From contig JAWZSP010000007.1 of NCBI GenBank assembly GCA_034401135.1, positions 2,046,001 through 2,110,000 of the forward strand: DNA of 64,000 bases, in the 5' to 3' direction. Source of the DNA: Volutella citrinella. Its lineage: Eukaryota > Ascomycota > Sordariomycetes > Hypocreales > Nectriaceae. The position numbers were made by a program, and so were the translations under genes. The notes under the pieces were generated by a model. That model was given only the letters and a program-made list of their open reading frames with translations. It searched no databases and was not told where the DNA came from. Shown one piece after another: positions 34,207 to 44,886 of the stretch. How positions within the stretch are numbered: position 1 is the stretch's first letter; every line of letters begins with the position of its first letter.

Positions 34207-35117
34207 GATGAAGGCGGCGACACGGCGCAGAAGCTGGGAGGGACGAGGATGGTTGAGCTCCAAGCGGGAGGGAGCAGGCCAGAGTTGCCGATGTGAAAGG
34301 CTGTTTCGCACGCAATTCGAGGTCAAGGTTGGGCGGGATGGCGATGTGAGGGAGTGATGGTCAGGGAGCTTGGGGTAATCCTAGATTGGTGTCCTGAAGC
34401 TTTCCGGAAAGAGGACACGACGCGACAGAAAGCTCATTGGGCCGTGCCGCCATACGTGCTGGCACGAAACGCGCACGGCCTCAGGAAGTTTCGCTTGTGG
34501 CTTAGCGCCCTGTGGCTGTGCTTACGTCATTGGACTTGCAGCTGGAGGCTAGGGAGTTCGGCGGCTTCTACTGGTAAAGACCCAAGGTCATAGAATGAGG
34601 GGGGGACTGCTTCAATTGAATTTGCTCCCACTACTCACGGCCCGGACTTGGAAAAGCAGGGCCGGGCAGGGTGCGGCGGCTGGCCGTGCCGTTTGTCAAT
34701 CATCGACGGACCCCATGACGGGTCCTAGCTGCCGAAGTGCAAGCGGCGATGACATAGCCACTCGCTGACACATCAGTCTCTTGGCTTGGCACTCATCATG
34801 CGCCACGGCACCTCCGTGTTTGCGCTGAAGGGAATGGGGCTTGAGGCTTAGCGTCTCGGCCGAGGCCTAAAGCCGGGCAATGACTGGTAGCGCAGGTGCT
34901 ATTACGAGATGGCAGCAGGCAGTGACAGTGACGCATTACAAAGCACAAAACCCCGAAGGTGCCCGAATCGCCAACTTCATAGCATCACGATTGCCACAGC
35001 CGCCTGCTATTTATTTTGTCTCCTGCCGTCGCACTATTCCGCTGACCACCCGCCTTTTGTTTCCCCAACATCATATCTCATTTTGAAACAGACATTCCTA
35101 ACCTAACACACTTCATC
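34207..35117. other. Divergent promoter region ERD2 / WLM protease
   Basis: About 0.9 kb shared upstream region of two divergent genes. Nothing coding was supported. Confidence 0.5.
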
Positions 35118-36176
35118 ATGGACTCATCCATGTCCGACGATGATTCTCATTGCGATGCAGGCCTCACAATCACTGTGTCTCATCGCAAGATCAACTACAA
35201 CTTCGACTTCCCAGAGGATGCCACGATAACTGATTTGTTCTCCGAGATTGAAGCCAGCTTGAATATTCCCATCTCAAATCAGAAGATACTCGCGCCAAAA
35301 TGCCCACTACTCAAAATCCCCTTCAAGAACCCCGACATGCCGCTACGAGACCTCAAGGGCAAACCCCTGACGCTGGTCGGCACGCCGGCAGCTGAGGTTG
35401 AAGCCGTGCAGAATGTCATGGAACGAGTTGCGAAGAGAAATGCTATGCGTATGGCGCACCGTCCCCGACTCCGCCACAAGCCACGGCACCAGACACAAGA
35501 GGACTCCCAATACACCTTCCTGCAGGTCAAGCCGCTGCAAGGCCTGCCGCACCCCGACCGGAGTCTGAAGCTGTTGTTGCGACTGAAGGAGGACCCAGGT
35601 ATCCGCGCTTCGATGCGCAAGCACAAGTTCACAGTGGCCTTGTTGACCGAAATGGAACCATTGGCCCACACACAGACGACACACGAAGGCACATCGCGCA
35701 TTTTGGGCTTGAATCGCAACCAGGGAGAAGTCATTGAGCTGCGACTCCGAACAGACGCTCACGATGGGTATCGCGACTACAAGACGATCCGCAAGACGCT
35801 GTGCCACGAACTTGCACACAATGTGCACGGACCTCACGACCGCAAGTTCTGGGATCTGTGCCATCAGATTGAGCGGGAAGTGGACGCAGCAGACTGGAAA
35901 TCCGGCGGCCACACAATCGGCGAGTCGTCGCGGTATGCCATTTCTGGACAGCAAGAGGACGAGGACGACGAGTATCCGGAGGACCACGGTGGTTGGACCG
36001 GGGGCGAATTCGTCCTGGGAGGCATCAGGAATGACCCGACGGCCGGTATGAGTCGACGGGAGATACTGGCGCAGGCAGCACTGGAGAGACAACGGAGGGA
36101 GGCCGAGGCTGAGCGGAAGGTCATCGAATCAGCTGTTCGACGGACTCCAAGCCCTCCTGGTGACGGAAAGAAGTGA
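35118..36176 (+). CDS. Ubiquitin-like/WLM-domain metalloprotease (Wss1-related)
   Basis: Predicted zinc metalloprotease of the WLM family, related to Wss1 (DNA-protein crosslink repair and SUMO/ubiquitin biology) and to the fungal ubiquitin/metalloprotease fusion proteins. A single exon encodes 352 aa. Residues about 16-88 form a ubiquitin-like domain (LTITVSHRKINYNFDFPED to KGKPLTLVG). The WLM domain follows (YTFLQVKPLQGLPHPDRSL), with zinc ligands in CHELAHNVHGPHD: His230, Glu231, His234 and His240 (HExxHxxxxxH). The C-terminal part is acidic, then Arg/Glu-rich (REILAQAALERQRREAEAE). The UBL-first order favours the fusion-type subfamily over Wss1 itself. Confidence 0.92.
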   Translation: MDSSMSDDDSHCDAGLTITVSHRKINYNFDFPEDATITDLFSEIEASLNIPISNQKILAPKCPLLKIPFKNPDMPLRDLKGKPLTLVGTPAAEVEAVQNVMERVAKRNAMRMAHRPRLRHKPRHQTQEDSQYTFLQVKPLQGLPHPDRSLKLLLRLKEDPGIRASMRKHKFTVALLTEMEPLAHTQTTHEGTSRILGLNRNQGEVIELRLRTDAHDGYRDYKTIRKTLCHELAHNVHGPHDRKFWDLCHQIEREVDAADWKSGGHTIGESSRYAISGQQEDEDDEYPEDHGGWTGGEFVLGGIRNDPTAGMSRREILAQAALERQRREAEAERKVIESAVRRTPSPPGDGKK

Positions 36177-36378
36177 ATACCGAAACAAAGACTAATGGAC
36201 AAAGTACCGGTTATGGTTTGATGGTGATGGCAAGGACATAGCATAGCGCGGCGTTGGTTGCAGCCTTGGATACCCATTGGTGTGGGAAGGCAGCTGAGCA
36301 GGCATGAATCATTAATTGAATTTATACAATCTGATTAATATACTACTCAAACATACGGCATTTCGTGCCATTTTCTTT

Positions 36379-37688
36379 TCAGTATGGGAGGGGATCCAAG
36401 TCCAGGCCTTCGACGCTGAACTTGAATGCATCATTCCTAGAATAACTCCCCGCCGCATCCAGATCTAGGCGGCCGCGGATGCAGTCACGGAAATCCACAT
36501 CGGCATAAATGAGTCCGTCTGGATCCTCCCACTGCGGGCCCGCTAGCACCTCACCGAACGGCGAGATGATAGATGAGCCACCTCGCGAAACCCATTCCTT
36601 CTTCCCCGTAGTTGTGCCCTGGGCAGACTTGGCTTTTGGCGGAGCTGACTTCCCAGTCTCGCCATTCGTCTCGGCGTCGCAGCAGAGAACAATCTCGTTG
36701 CCGTCCTCATCGAAGACGGACTTGCGACGGGGCCGGTGGCGCGTCGGTGACGGAGGGGACCTGGGCAGGGCGATCTCGAAGCCTTCCTCAGTGATAGTCG
36801 AGTTGCGGCGCTGCCGGGCGGCTGGTGGTGCGCCCTGTTGGAGAACGTCGCCGTTCGTCTCGGCCGTCTTCTCTTGCGCCATGTTACTCGAGACGACGAA
36901 ACAGCGACCTTCGACACCGACAGTCCGCATGAGGCCCAGCCAGGCTTCCCGGTTATCTGCGGTCGGGGCTAGGTACAAGTTGATGTTTTGGGCGTACAGG
37001 CTCTGGCGCAGCAGGGGCATGTAGTTCTCCCAGCAGATGGCCGCAGCCAGGTTGATACGCACCCCGCGAATGGTCGTCGTGACGGCGCGGAGAGTGCTTG
37101 GGGAGCCTTGCGCCCAGATGAGGCGTTCCGAACCGGTCTGATTGCGGTCGTGTTTATTAGCACTGGCACTTCTGGGGTGTAAGGAAACGTGGAAACATGA
37201 CGAACCGGCAACACTTTACGGCGCTTGCCCATCATGCCCTCCTTGGGACACACATAGACGACGGAGCAGTACAGGCTCCCGCCGGCCTTTTCAATGCACC
37301 CCACGACAAGAAACACGCCAGAGTCGCGCGCAATGCGCTCCAGCTCCTCTCGCGACCCGTCGCCCCGGACTGCATCGGGGTCATCTCCGAGCTGCCTCTT
37401 CACCCACTTGGGCCCAGCACCACCGCCACCGGGGCCGACCGTATCCCCAAGGTCAATAGCGCTGTCGAAATACTCAGCGAACTCGTCGCGGCCGCTCGCC
37501 GAACGGTCACCAATCTTGCAGCCGAAGGATGACCCGCGGGGGTAGCCGCCAATGAAGGCCTCGGGCAGCAAGAGCAAGTCGATGCCGGAGCTGGCGGCAC
37601 GGACAGCGAGACTGTCGATGAGCGCGATGGTTGAGGCCGTCGTGGCCTGGGTGCCGGGCGATGCGGTACCGAGGCGGATTGAGGGCAT
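36379..37688 (-). CDS. Nitrilase-superfamily carbon-nitrogen hydrolase
   Basis: Predicted nitrilase (nitrile to acid plus ammonia) or related hydrolase. Two exons (37688-37206 and 37137-36379) give 413 aa; the 68-nt intron begins GTTCGT, has a GCTAAT branch site and ends TCAG. Splicing joins GKRRKVLP to TGSERLIWAQG. The catalytic triad is visible: Glu43 (LLPEAFIGGYP), Lys158 (KRRKVLPTGSE) and Cys196 (LAAAICWENY). A low-complexity insertion rich in Arg, Ser, Pro and Glu (about residues 240-345, RRNSTITEEGFEIALPRSP, RRKSVFDEDGNE) interrupts the C-terminal half. The core then resumes with SRGGSSIISPFGEVLAGP and ends with the usual barrel strands (LIYADVDF). The substrate is unknown. Confidence 0.93.
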
Positions 37689-38464
37689 CTTTGGTGGCTT
37701 ATCACTCTGAATGCTTGAGAGGGAGGGAGGTCAATGGGGTGGCAAGAGAGGGGTTTCGCCTGAATTGTGGTGGTGAGAGCTCTCGGACGTGGCGGACGAG
37801 TCTATGTCCAGAACCGGCAGGAGAGCTCCATCAGAAGTTATACTACGGTACGTAGCCGGTAGGCAGCTCGCACCCCACCACTCTCCACCCCGGGACGATG
37901 CCGTGAACTCTGATAGTATGGCACCATGACTCCAATTACGTACTGAGCCAAATGTTACGTGGGCCCGAACGAATGGCCTCTGGGCAGCTTCCCTTAGGAG
38001 GCGAGCCGCTGGACAGGGATCGAAGAGCATCATGCGACATACATGCATTACCCGATGATGACTGGCGGTGGTTTCCCAGGCCCAATGCGAATCTTCTGAA
38101 AGTGCCCCGCACTGGGTTGACTCATGGACTGCGCTCTCAGAATGGCGTTCAGAGGACGGGAAGTAGCCGACGTCTGTCATCAGATTCTTGATTCTGAAGA
38201 CATGTTAACTAGGTCCATAATCTCACAGCTCTTAAAAGCTTGAAACAGCAAGCAGCAGACCGATATCAGGAATTGACAAGGTGATAGAAATAGTGGATGT
38301 GAACGGGGTTGGTTGTAAGAAGCATCGTTTTGTGAAGCCGAAATGGGAGGATGGGATCCTGCCTGCGTCGGACAGGCCTCCAGGACCCACCCTAGCCTTA
38401 TAATACCAAATAGCGAACATCACTTCCATCGTCCCACACTACACAAGCGCCTCAGCGTTTGTAA
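37689..38464. other. Intergenic region upstream of tRNA-Asp
   Basis: It carries the nitrilase promoter and DNA upstream of the tRNA. No coding sequence was seen. Confidence 0.5.
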
Positions 38465-38535
38465 TCTTCCGTAGTATAGTGGTCAGTATGCAAGCTTGTC
38501 ACGCTTGAGACCCGGGTTCAATTCCCGGCGGGAGA
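38465..38535 (+). tRNA. tRNA-Asp (GTC anticodon)
   Basis: 71-nt cloverleaf without an intron. Acceptor strands TCTTCCG and CGGGAGA pair with one G-U. The D-arm region is TAGTATAGTGGTCAGTA (A box). The anticodon stem-loop is CAAGC-TTGTCAC-GCTTG with anticodon GTC. The T-arm is CCGGG-TTCAATT-CCCGG (B box). All arms pair. Confidence 0.96.
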
Positions 38536-38560
38536 GACCTGCCAACTGTCAAAGACAGTA

Positions 38561-38570
38561 TTCTTTTTTT
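38561..38570 (+). terminator. RNA polymerase III T-run terminator
   Basis: A run of seven T (38564-38570, preceded by TTC) about 28 nt after the tRNA-Asp 3' end fits a pol III terminator. Confidence 0.6.
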
Positions 38571-38825
38571 GGTTGCATCATCGTCATTTGCACATGTTTT
38601 TTTCTGGCGCTGTCTAATTGATGTCCATGGCTTCATGAGGCTACGGGTGATGCATGCCGCCCGAAATGCATATTTTTGGTACACATCTTATTGTGCCCCT
38701 GTCTTCATTCCTGCTTTTCAGCCGGTAATCTCCTACGTACATAGTATTTCGTTCACATCTAAAGTGAATTGCCGGTGGCTCGTGTTGGCCGTGAAGCTGG
38801 GTATCCTTTCGTCATCGGCACATTC

Positions 38826-41131
38826 CTACCTCCGGCGAGACCGTGTCGTGGTTGGTGCCGGCTCAAAGGCATCGTCGTCTGAGATCTCATCGTCGCTAAT
38901 CTCCACCGCCTTACTCTGTGTGCTCGGTTTTTGCGAGAAATCTAGCTTTGACTGGCGTGTTTTGGCTGCTGCCCCTTTTGTTGTAGTAGCTCTTGCTGGT
39001 GCGCGTCGGGTTCTGGTAGCTGGTGCTGGTGCGGGAGCGGGTTCTTCATCCGACTCCATAACCACGTCTTCCTCTTCCTCATCGCTGTCTTCGAACGGCT
39101 TCCGTCCGCGTCCGCGGGCTGGCGGTTTCTTGGCGGGTGCGGCTTTGGGTGCGGCCTTGGCTCGCGTTGCCCTCTTGGCCGGCTTGGCCGGTTCTTCTTC
39201 CTCCTCATCCGCCACTTCTCTCTGCTTTTTGCCTCGTGAAGCAGGCTTTTGCTTTGCTGAGACAGACGCAGACGCAGACGCAGACGCAGGAACTGTCTCG
39301 TCCCCGTCATCCTCGTATGTCCATGCATCGGGCTCATTCTCCCATTCACCGTCGAAATCGCTGTCCCATGTTACTGGCTTGGGCTTTAGAACGCGCTTGC
39401 GGTTGCTTTGAGTTGTCTGCAGTCCACTGGCTTGTTCCTGCTCCACTCTCGTCCGGTAGATTTCCATGGCACTGTTCAGATCCTCGTCATCAGACTCCAG
39501 GCCAAGCATTTGCCGGACCTGCCCACTAAGATGTTCTGATACAAATAACTCCATGGCGTGTTTGTCATCTTTGGCCACAAATTGGGTGACTGCCTCACCA
39601 AAAGGACCCTGAGGAAGGACTTTGAGTGATTGGGCAGACAGAAACTCCTGCACCAGAGACTCTACTTTGACAGAGTCGGACCCATCAATCAGAGCCTCCA
39701 AAGCTTCAGTGGGATTTGTTGCGGTCGTTTTCTCTATATGGGGGTAAGCCTGGTTGCATGAAATCTGGTTCGACAACTTACTCTGCATCGTCTTTTTGCG
39801 GTAAAAAACAATGACATCGTTTGTGTTGGCTACCTTCCCAACAAAACGGTTAGAGAAACGCTGAGGGTTTTCGACTTCGAACTCGCCACCGTCGTGGGCG
39901 GTGTACTCAACCTTGAGACGGATCAATGGCAGTGGTGGCTCTTCAAGAGCCTCTTCATCCGTCTGGATCGATTCCCACTCGGTGTTTGCTTCAGTAATCA
40001 TCTCTTGAACGACCTCCATCAGCTTTCTTGTCACTTCCTGACGATTCTTCTTCTTCTTGTCCAGCCCCTTGAAATTTTTGTCTTGAGATAGAACAAGCTC
40101 TCGTGCTACAAATGGTCGTACTGTTTTCAATGGGAGCTTGTCGACCTTGAAATCTTTACCAGTCACACTGACTATTGCCACGTGTTTTTGGGCCGCCTCG
40201 CCAGGGATGAGGGATGTTGCAACAGACGATCCCGGCTGCATAACGTGGAAACCCGTCTCCGGGTTCTTAGTCGGATCGATTAAACACTCGTGTTCGTGAC
40301 CCCAGACGACTAGATCCAAAAAGTCGGGCAGAACATTCTCGGGGAGGTATGAAGTCGATGTGTGCGCATGATGGTTTTGGTGAACGGCCAGCAAGTTGAA
40401 CCAATCACCTGTCTGCTCCCCGGGCCGGTACCACTTGACTTTGGAATCTCGGAACGTTCTGAACATGCGCTCATCGCGCACATTACTCAAGCCAAAGAGG
40501 GCCAGGTTTGTCAAGCCCTTCCGAAGCAGGATTGGCCTTGCCTGAATATTGTCGGCCTCTGGGACCCGGCCGAAGTAGTTGAGCAGGCCACTAGCCTGGA
40601 GGAGATCCAACGAGCAAAAGTTGCCATCACCGGCAGGGTCATCATGGTTTCCGTGAATGGAGAAAACGGGAATGGAGATGTTGATGTCTGGATCCTCGTA
40701 GTTGACATGTGTGAAGGCACCCTCGAAGACACTGGCAGCATCGGAAAGGAATTCGAGTGGACATGGCTTCATGCCAAGGCAGTTTTGTCGGAGAGTACGC
40801 ATGACCTGGTAGAGCGACTTGCGGGACGGCTTGTTGTCGTGGAAGAGGTCACCGGCGAGAAGAACCATATCAACCTGCAGAGGGTGAGTTTAGGACCAGA
40901 AGGCGCATCAGGGGCAACAGCATACGTCTTCGGTGCGAGCGAGATTCATGATCTCATCAAAAGTACGCCAGCTGTCATCCTTGCGGATTGCGTCACGCTC
41001 CTCGAAGCCGACATGATTGTCCGTGGCAACCAGAATGCGGATAGTATCGGCCTCTGGGGCAAGTCAGTTCATTTAGCTATGCATACGAAAAAAAGGTGCA
41101 AGGGGGGATGCTAACCGGTGAATTCAGGCAT
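38826..41131 (-). CDS. MRE11: MRE11 DNA double-strand-break repair nuclease
   Basis: Nuclease subunit of the Mre11-Rad50-Nbs1/Xrs2 complex for break sensing and end resection in the nucleus. Four exons (41131-41116, 41053-40926, 40874-39782, 39733-38826) give 714 aa; exon 1 is only 16 nt. Phosphoesterase motifs in order: [11 protein letters not shown] (Asp17, His19), [13 protein letters not shown] (Asp57), [19 protein letters not shown] and [10 protein letters not shown], all metal ligands present. The capping domain and Rad50-binding region follow. The C terminus is disordered with Arg/Gly/Lys patches (GRGRKPF), an ASASASAS run from a GACGCA repeat, and acidic stretches ([15 protein letters not shown]) typical of fungal Mre11 DNA-binding tails. 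The 48-nt intron at 39734-39781 is in frame and stop-free; splicing gives TMQKKTTATNP. Confidence 0.97.
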
Positions 41132-42636
41132 CGCTAACGTTTCTGCACCCCAAGATACCGAGGATGTGTGAGGTGGAACGGTTAGCGGCGGTGGCATGAG
41201 AGGGTGCTTGCTGCCTTGGTGCTTTACGCGGGTTGACGCGACCACTGGGAGTTGACCGTGACGCCAACAGGAGCGCGGTCACGTGGCAAGGAGGTTGCTG
41301 TTGCACCCACCACCTCGCCCCTCTCTCCCGACCAACTCCTCACAGACATGGCTAGTCCGCTCCGCACCATCCAATTCTACGGTTACTAGTGCCCTGACAA
41401 GTCACAACTGCAGGAACATGTTCATGCCACGAGGGCGAACAAAGCAATTCCATCTGATGAACCCTGGCACGACTCACGAGGTGCGGAATGATTCTACGGG
41501 GTGGTTTTTGGAAAATTCCGTGGGGGTGCATCTCGGTACTGGAGTCGGCACAGCACAGGGCTAAGCGACGTGGCATCCAAGTATCGGGCGATGCTGAGCA
41601 TGATGAGATAAATTGGTACGATAAGTTGATCAGCGCACGCACACACGACCTGGCCCGACAACGGTGGGCTAGTCTGTCGAAACTGCGTGGCACCCCTGGC
41701 GCGAATCGGCCATAATAGCAGCCCGGTTATAAGAGCAATCAAGTGATCGGCGCTATTAGAGTGTCAGTGTTACACCGGCGTGCCTGTCATCCGAGTCCAT
41801 CGGCCGGAAGATGTCCTATGAGAGCAACGGCGCCGTTGACAGCCCAGCCGCAGCAACGGAATTACTGCCAACCACGGGAAGTGGATACGCATGACTCGGG
41901 AGCGACCCCTGATTCTGGCCCGGTGGTGTCTCGGCTGGGGCTGGCGGGGAGGTTGATCATTTGATGGGGGAAATCGTCTAAGAGTTTAATTTGTCACTCG
42001 TTTGCGACTCGTTTGCGACTGCAGGTCGGTTACTATCGCGGGGTGATGTCGATGGCGATACCCTCAGCCGTCGCCTGTCGCCATCGTCGTCTCATTGCCC
42101 CATCTCTCGCATCGCGGGCCCCGCCCCCCGAGTTCTGCAGGCCGGGTCCTGCAGGAGCAAATAGGCCACGCCAGAGGGTCGTGCACGCACAGGGGGCCAT
42201 GTTTCGGGTCGCCCTCGTGGGCTTCCTTCTCGCCGGGAGCGCCCGTAAGTCGGGCTGATTGCCTGACGTGACCTGGAGAGAGCGCTAGCCTGGTGCGGTG
42301 CTCTCGTGTGTGTGTGTGTGTGTGCGTGTGAAGGAAATTCGAGCGCAGCAGCTTGGCGCAACATCAACCCGGTTTCCACCCCGCCAGCAAACACCTCGTC
42401 TCGCGCGCCGGCACGGCACGGCGAATTCAAAACGCAACCCTCAACCGCCAGGCAAGCTCCCCGTGCCATTGGATCTCGGCCAACTCGTGTGCCATCCTCC
42501 TGCAAGCGCTTCTCGTCCGGTCTGGTCTCGCAAGTCCCCCCGCGCCGTGGCATCGCATCGCATCGCATCGCATTCCCCCAGCTTTGCTTTGCCTGCGCCG
42601 CGCCGCCTGCGCCGCGCTCCTCCTCGTCAAGTCAAT
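41132..42636. other. Divergent promoter region MRE11 / F-box gene
   Basis: About 1.5 kb upstream of both genes. It includes a (GT)n microsatellite at 42306-42330. The F-box frame is open up to 42298, but that extension is judged 5' leader. Confidence 0.55.
42306..42330. repeat. (GT)n microsatellite
   Basis: About twelve GT units with one GC interruption, located in the presumed leader or promoter of the F-box gene. Confidence 0.9.
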
Positions 42637-44271
42637 ATGCACGCCGTCGCTCCCAGGCGCTTCGACCGGGACCTGCTTCACGGGGCGAGCCACCACCACC
42701 ACCAGGTAGCCGCTGAGATGATGAGCCTGCGGGACCGAGAGCTTGATCGACTCCAGCGCAAGTCTCGAGGCCTCTCCCTCGGCCACCTGCCCGCCGAGAT
42801 CACTGCTGCCATCTGCCGCTACCTGTGTATGCATTGTCGTCACTCACACAGTGTCGACATACCGCCTTGCGCCGTTGAGACAGCTCGCGAGGAGCAGCAG
42901 GCTCTTTCGCGCCTCAGCCGTACCTCTCGTCGCTTCCGCCTTGTCGCCCAGCCCATCCTATTCCACCAGTACCATACGGGGTGTCAACCGGATCCGACCA
43001 ACCGATCCGTCTTGTGTGGCGACTTTGTTCCCCGACAGCGCAGCATCGAGACTCTCGAGGCCTTTCTGCGCACGCTGCTGCAGCGGCCCGACCTGGCAAA
43101 GTCGGTTCGCGCACTTTCCTTCGCCGCCTTCAAGCCCGTCCGTTCGAGGGATGTGCCTCTAGAGACACAGACGCTGTTCCGCCAGGCTGGCGAGCGGGCT
43201 GGGTTCCGGGCTCTCTCTTCCTACGACCGTGTCGATGCCAAGTGGCTCCAGGAGGCCACTATTATGGCTGCCCCCTTCCTTGAGCAGCTCCTCATCTACC
43301 GCTCGTCCGAAGAGGGGATCCGTTACCTGAGGGACTCCCCTTTCTTTTTACCTAACCTGAAGTACCTTGTTCTCCCAGGCCAGAGGAAGAACCCCGATAG
43401 AAGCTCCCACATACAAGAGATGCAGGACCTGCTGCTCAAAGCTCAGAACCTGGAGATATTGACAGCCAGCGACTGCGACTGCGGCAACGACATCCCGGTT
43501 CGTGAGCAGTACCGAACAGAGCCATGGAACGCTGCGCTATGCGGGCTGCGGAAAATGTCCCTGCATGGCCTCGACGCCGACAGCCTAGGGCGCATCCTGA
43601 AGCGAACACCCGTACTGGAGGAGCTCGAGTACTTTTGTGACATGGACAAGTACACTGTCTTGCAATACGACCACTTGACCACCGTCCGCAAGACTTTGAG
43701 GCGGCTCTGTTATTCAAGCGTTACGAGCGAGCAAGCGCAGGGCACTTCGCAGGAGGTTATTGACGTCGTCTCCAGTTTTCTGCGGTGGGATCGCTCATTA
43801 CGGGCCGACATTAGCTTTATTGACTACCCCAGGCTTGAGATTCTCGAGGTGGAGCAGATGCTCCTGTACGGGCCCGTGTTTGACGAGGAGGGCCGAGCGG
43901 AGCGTTTCGAATCATCCAAGGAGGTAGGCCCCGAATTTTTCATGGCAAGTCTGCCCTCGGCGCTCCGGATATTGCACATTGGCATGGTGCTGGCGTGGCC
44001 AGAGCTGCACCGCGACCTGATGGGCCTGGCAGAGAAGAAATTCAGATTCCCCAACCTGACAACCGTCGCAGTGGACCCTCACGAGGCTCCACCGGCCGAC
44101 CAGGTGAAGGAGCTCACAGAGGCGTTGGCTGCAAAGGGCGTCGTCTTCCTTTTGGGGGAGACGCCGCAAGCTTCATTTTCTAGGGGGATGCTCGGCGTGA
44201 GGCCGGGCTACCCATCGCCGCATGAGGCGGGAGGTGTTCGGTTTTCGTTACAGCACTGCGATTTTCCTTGA
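42637..44271 (+). CDS. F-box domain protein
   Basis: Predicted substrate-recognition subunit of an SCF ubiquitin ligase. A single exon of 544 aa from ATG 42637 (context TCAATATG). After a His-rich patch (GASHHHHQVAAEMM), the F-box runs from about residue 47 (LGHLPAEITAAICRYLCMHC) to RLSRTSRRFRLVAQPILFHQ. The rest, about 430 residues, has irregular leucine-rich structure (FLEQLLIY, LPNLKYLVLPG, NLEILTASD, LRKMSLHGLDADSL, VLEELEYF, LRILHIGM), as in fungal F-box/LRR-like proteins. The target is unknown. The open frame upstream to 42298 has Arg/Ala/Pro-rich, leader-like translation, so I start at MHAVAPRRFDRD. Confidence 0.9.
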   Translation: MHAVAPRRFDRDLLHGASHHHHQVAAEMMSLRDRELDRLQRKSRGLSLGHLPAEITAAICRYLCMHCRHSHSVDIPPCAVETAREEQQALSRLSRTSRRFRLVAQPILFHQYHTGCQPDPTNRSVLCGDFVPRQRSIETLEAFLRTLLQRPDLAKSVRALSFAAFKPVRSRDVPLETQTLFRQAGERAGFRALSSYDRVDAKWLQEATIMAAPFLEQLLIYRSSEEGIRYLRDSPFFLPNLKYLVLPGQRKNPDRSSHIQEMQDLLLKAQNLEILTASDCDCGNDIPVREQYRTEPWNAALCGLRKMSLHGLDADSLGRILKRTPVLEELEYFCDMDKYTVLQYDHLTTVRKTLRRLCYSSVTSEQAQGTSQEVIDVVSSFLRWDRSLRADISFIDYPRLEILEVEQMLLYGPVFDEEGRAERFESSKEVGPEFFMASLPSALRILHIGMVLAWPELHRDLMGLAEKKFRFPNLTTVAVDPHEAPPADQVKELTEALAAKGVVFLLGETPQASFSRGMLGVRPGYPSPHEAGGVRFSLQHCDFP

Positions 44272-44886
44272 TGTCCATGGGTATGATACAAATACAAGCA
44301 ACAACGTGTACAATGTATTCAGATGGAGACGGACTTTCATATTTTCTTTGTTCATACGGCTTGGGTAGGCCAGATACTAGGTAACTAGCACTAGCTATCG
44401 AAAATACGGTGTTCTTGGGATGCTCGGGATACTGGGCTCATGTCGCCCAAGATAGATACCCTCACCAGGTGCTTTTCATAGAAGACTCCTTGCAGGGGGG
44501 GGGGGAATGTCATAAAACCTGGTGTTATAGCCCGAGATTTCAACATGTCCCTTGCCATAACACGTTTACCCAGTACCTGTACACAGTGTGGTCAAACGTT
44601 TTCTAGATACCACTACATCCACCCAATACTGCACGCACTCTGTTACACAGGGAGGAGACGGAACAAAGAGTCAAAAGGAATACACAGCTATTCATATCCT
44701 GTATTACTTGATGCAATACAAGCGAATGCTCAGGTCTAACAACCAGCCGGGGTATCTATCTGCGCACACTAACATTCACCACCATTGAAGCTTGTTCCTT
44801 TCCATTCAGCCTAACTGCACATGACCCGTCGTAAAGTTCCCTCGAGAATCTCTCATGACTCTCCTAGTCCTCTTTCTACAGACGCC
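44272..44886. other. Convergent intergenic region
   Basis: 3' flanks of the F-box and MutY genes. It contains an 11-G homopolymer at 44495-44505. Nothing coding was supported. Confidence 0.5.

Noticed and set aside
42298..42636. 113-codon N-terminal extension of the F-box protein
   Set aside because: Begins inside a GT microsatellite and encodes Arg/Ala/Pro-rich sequence unlike the conserved part.
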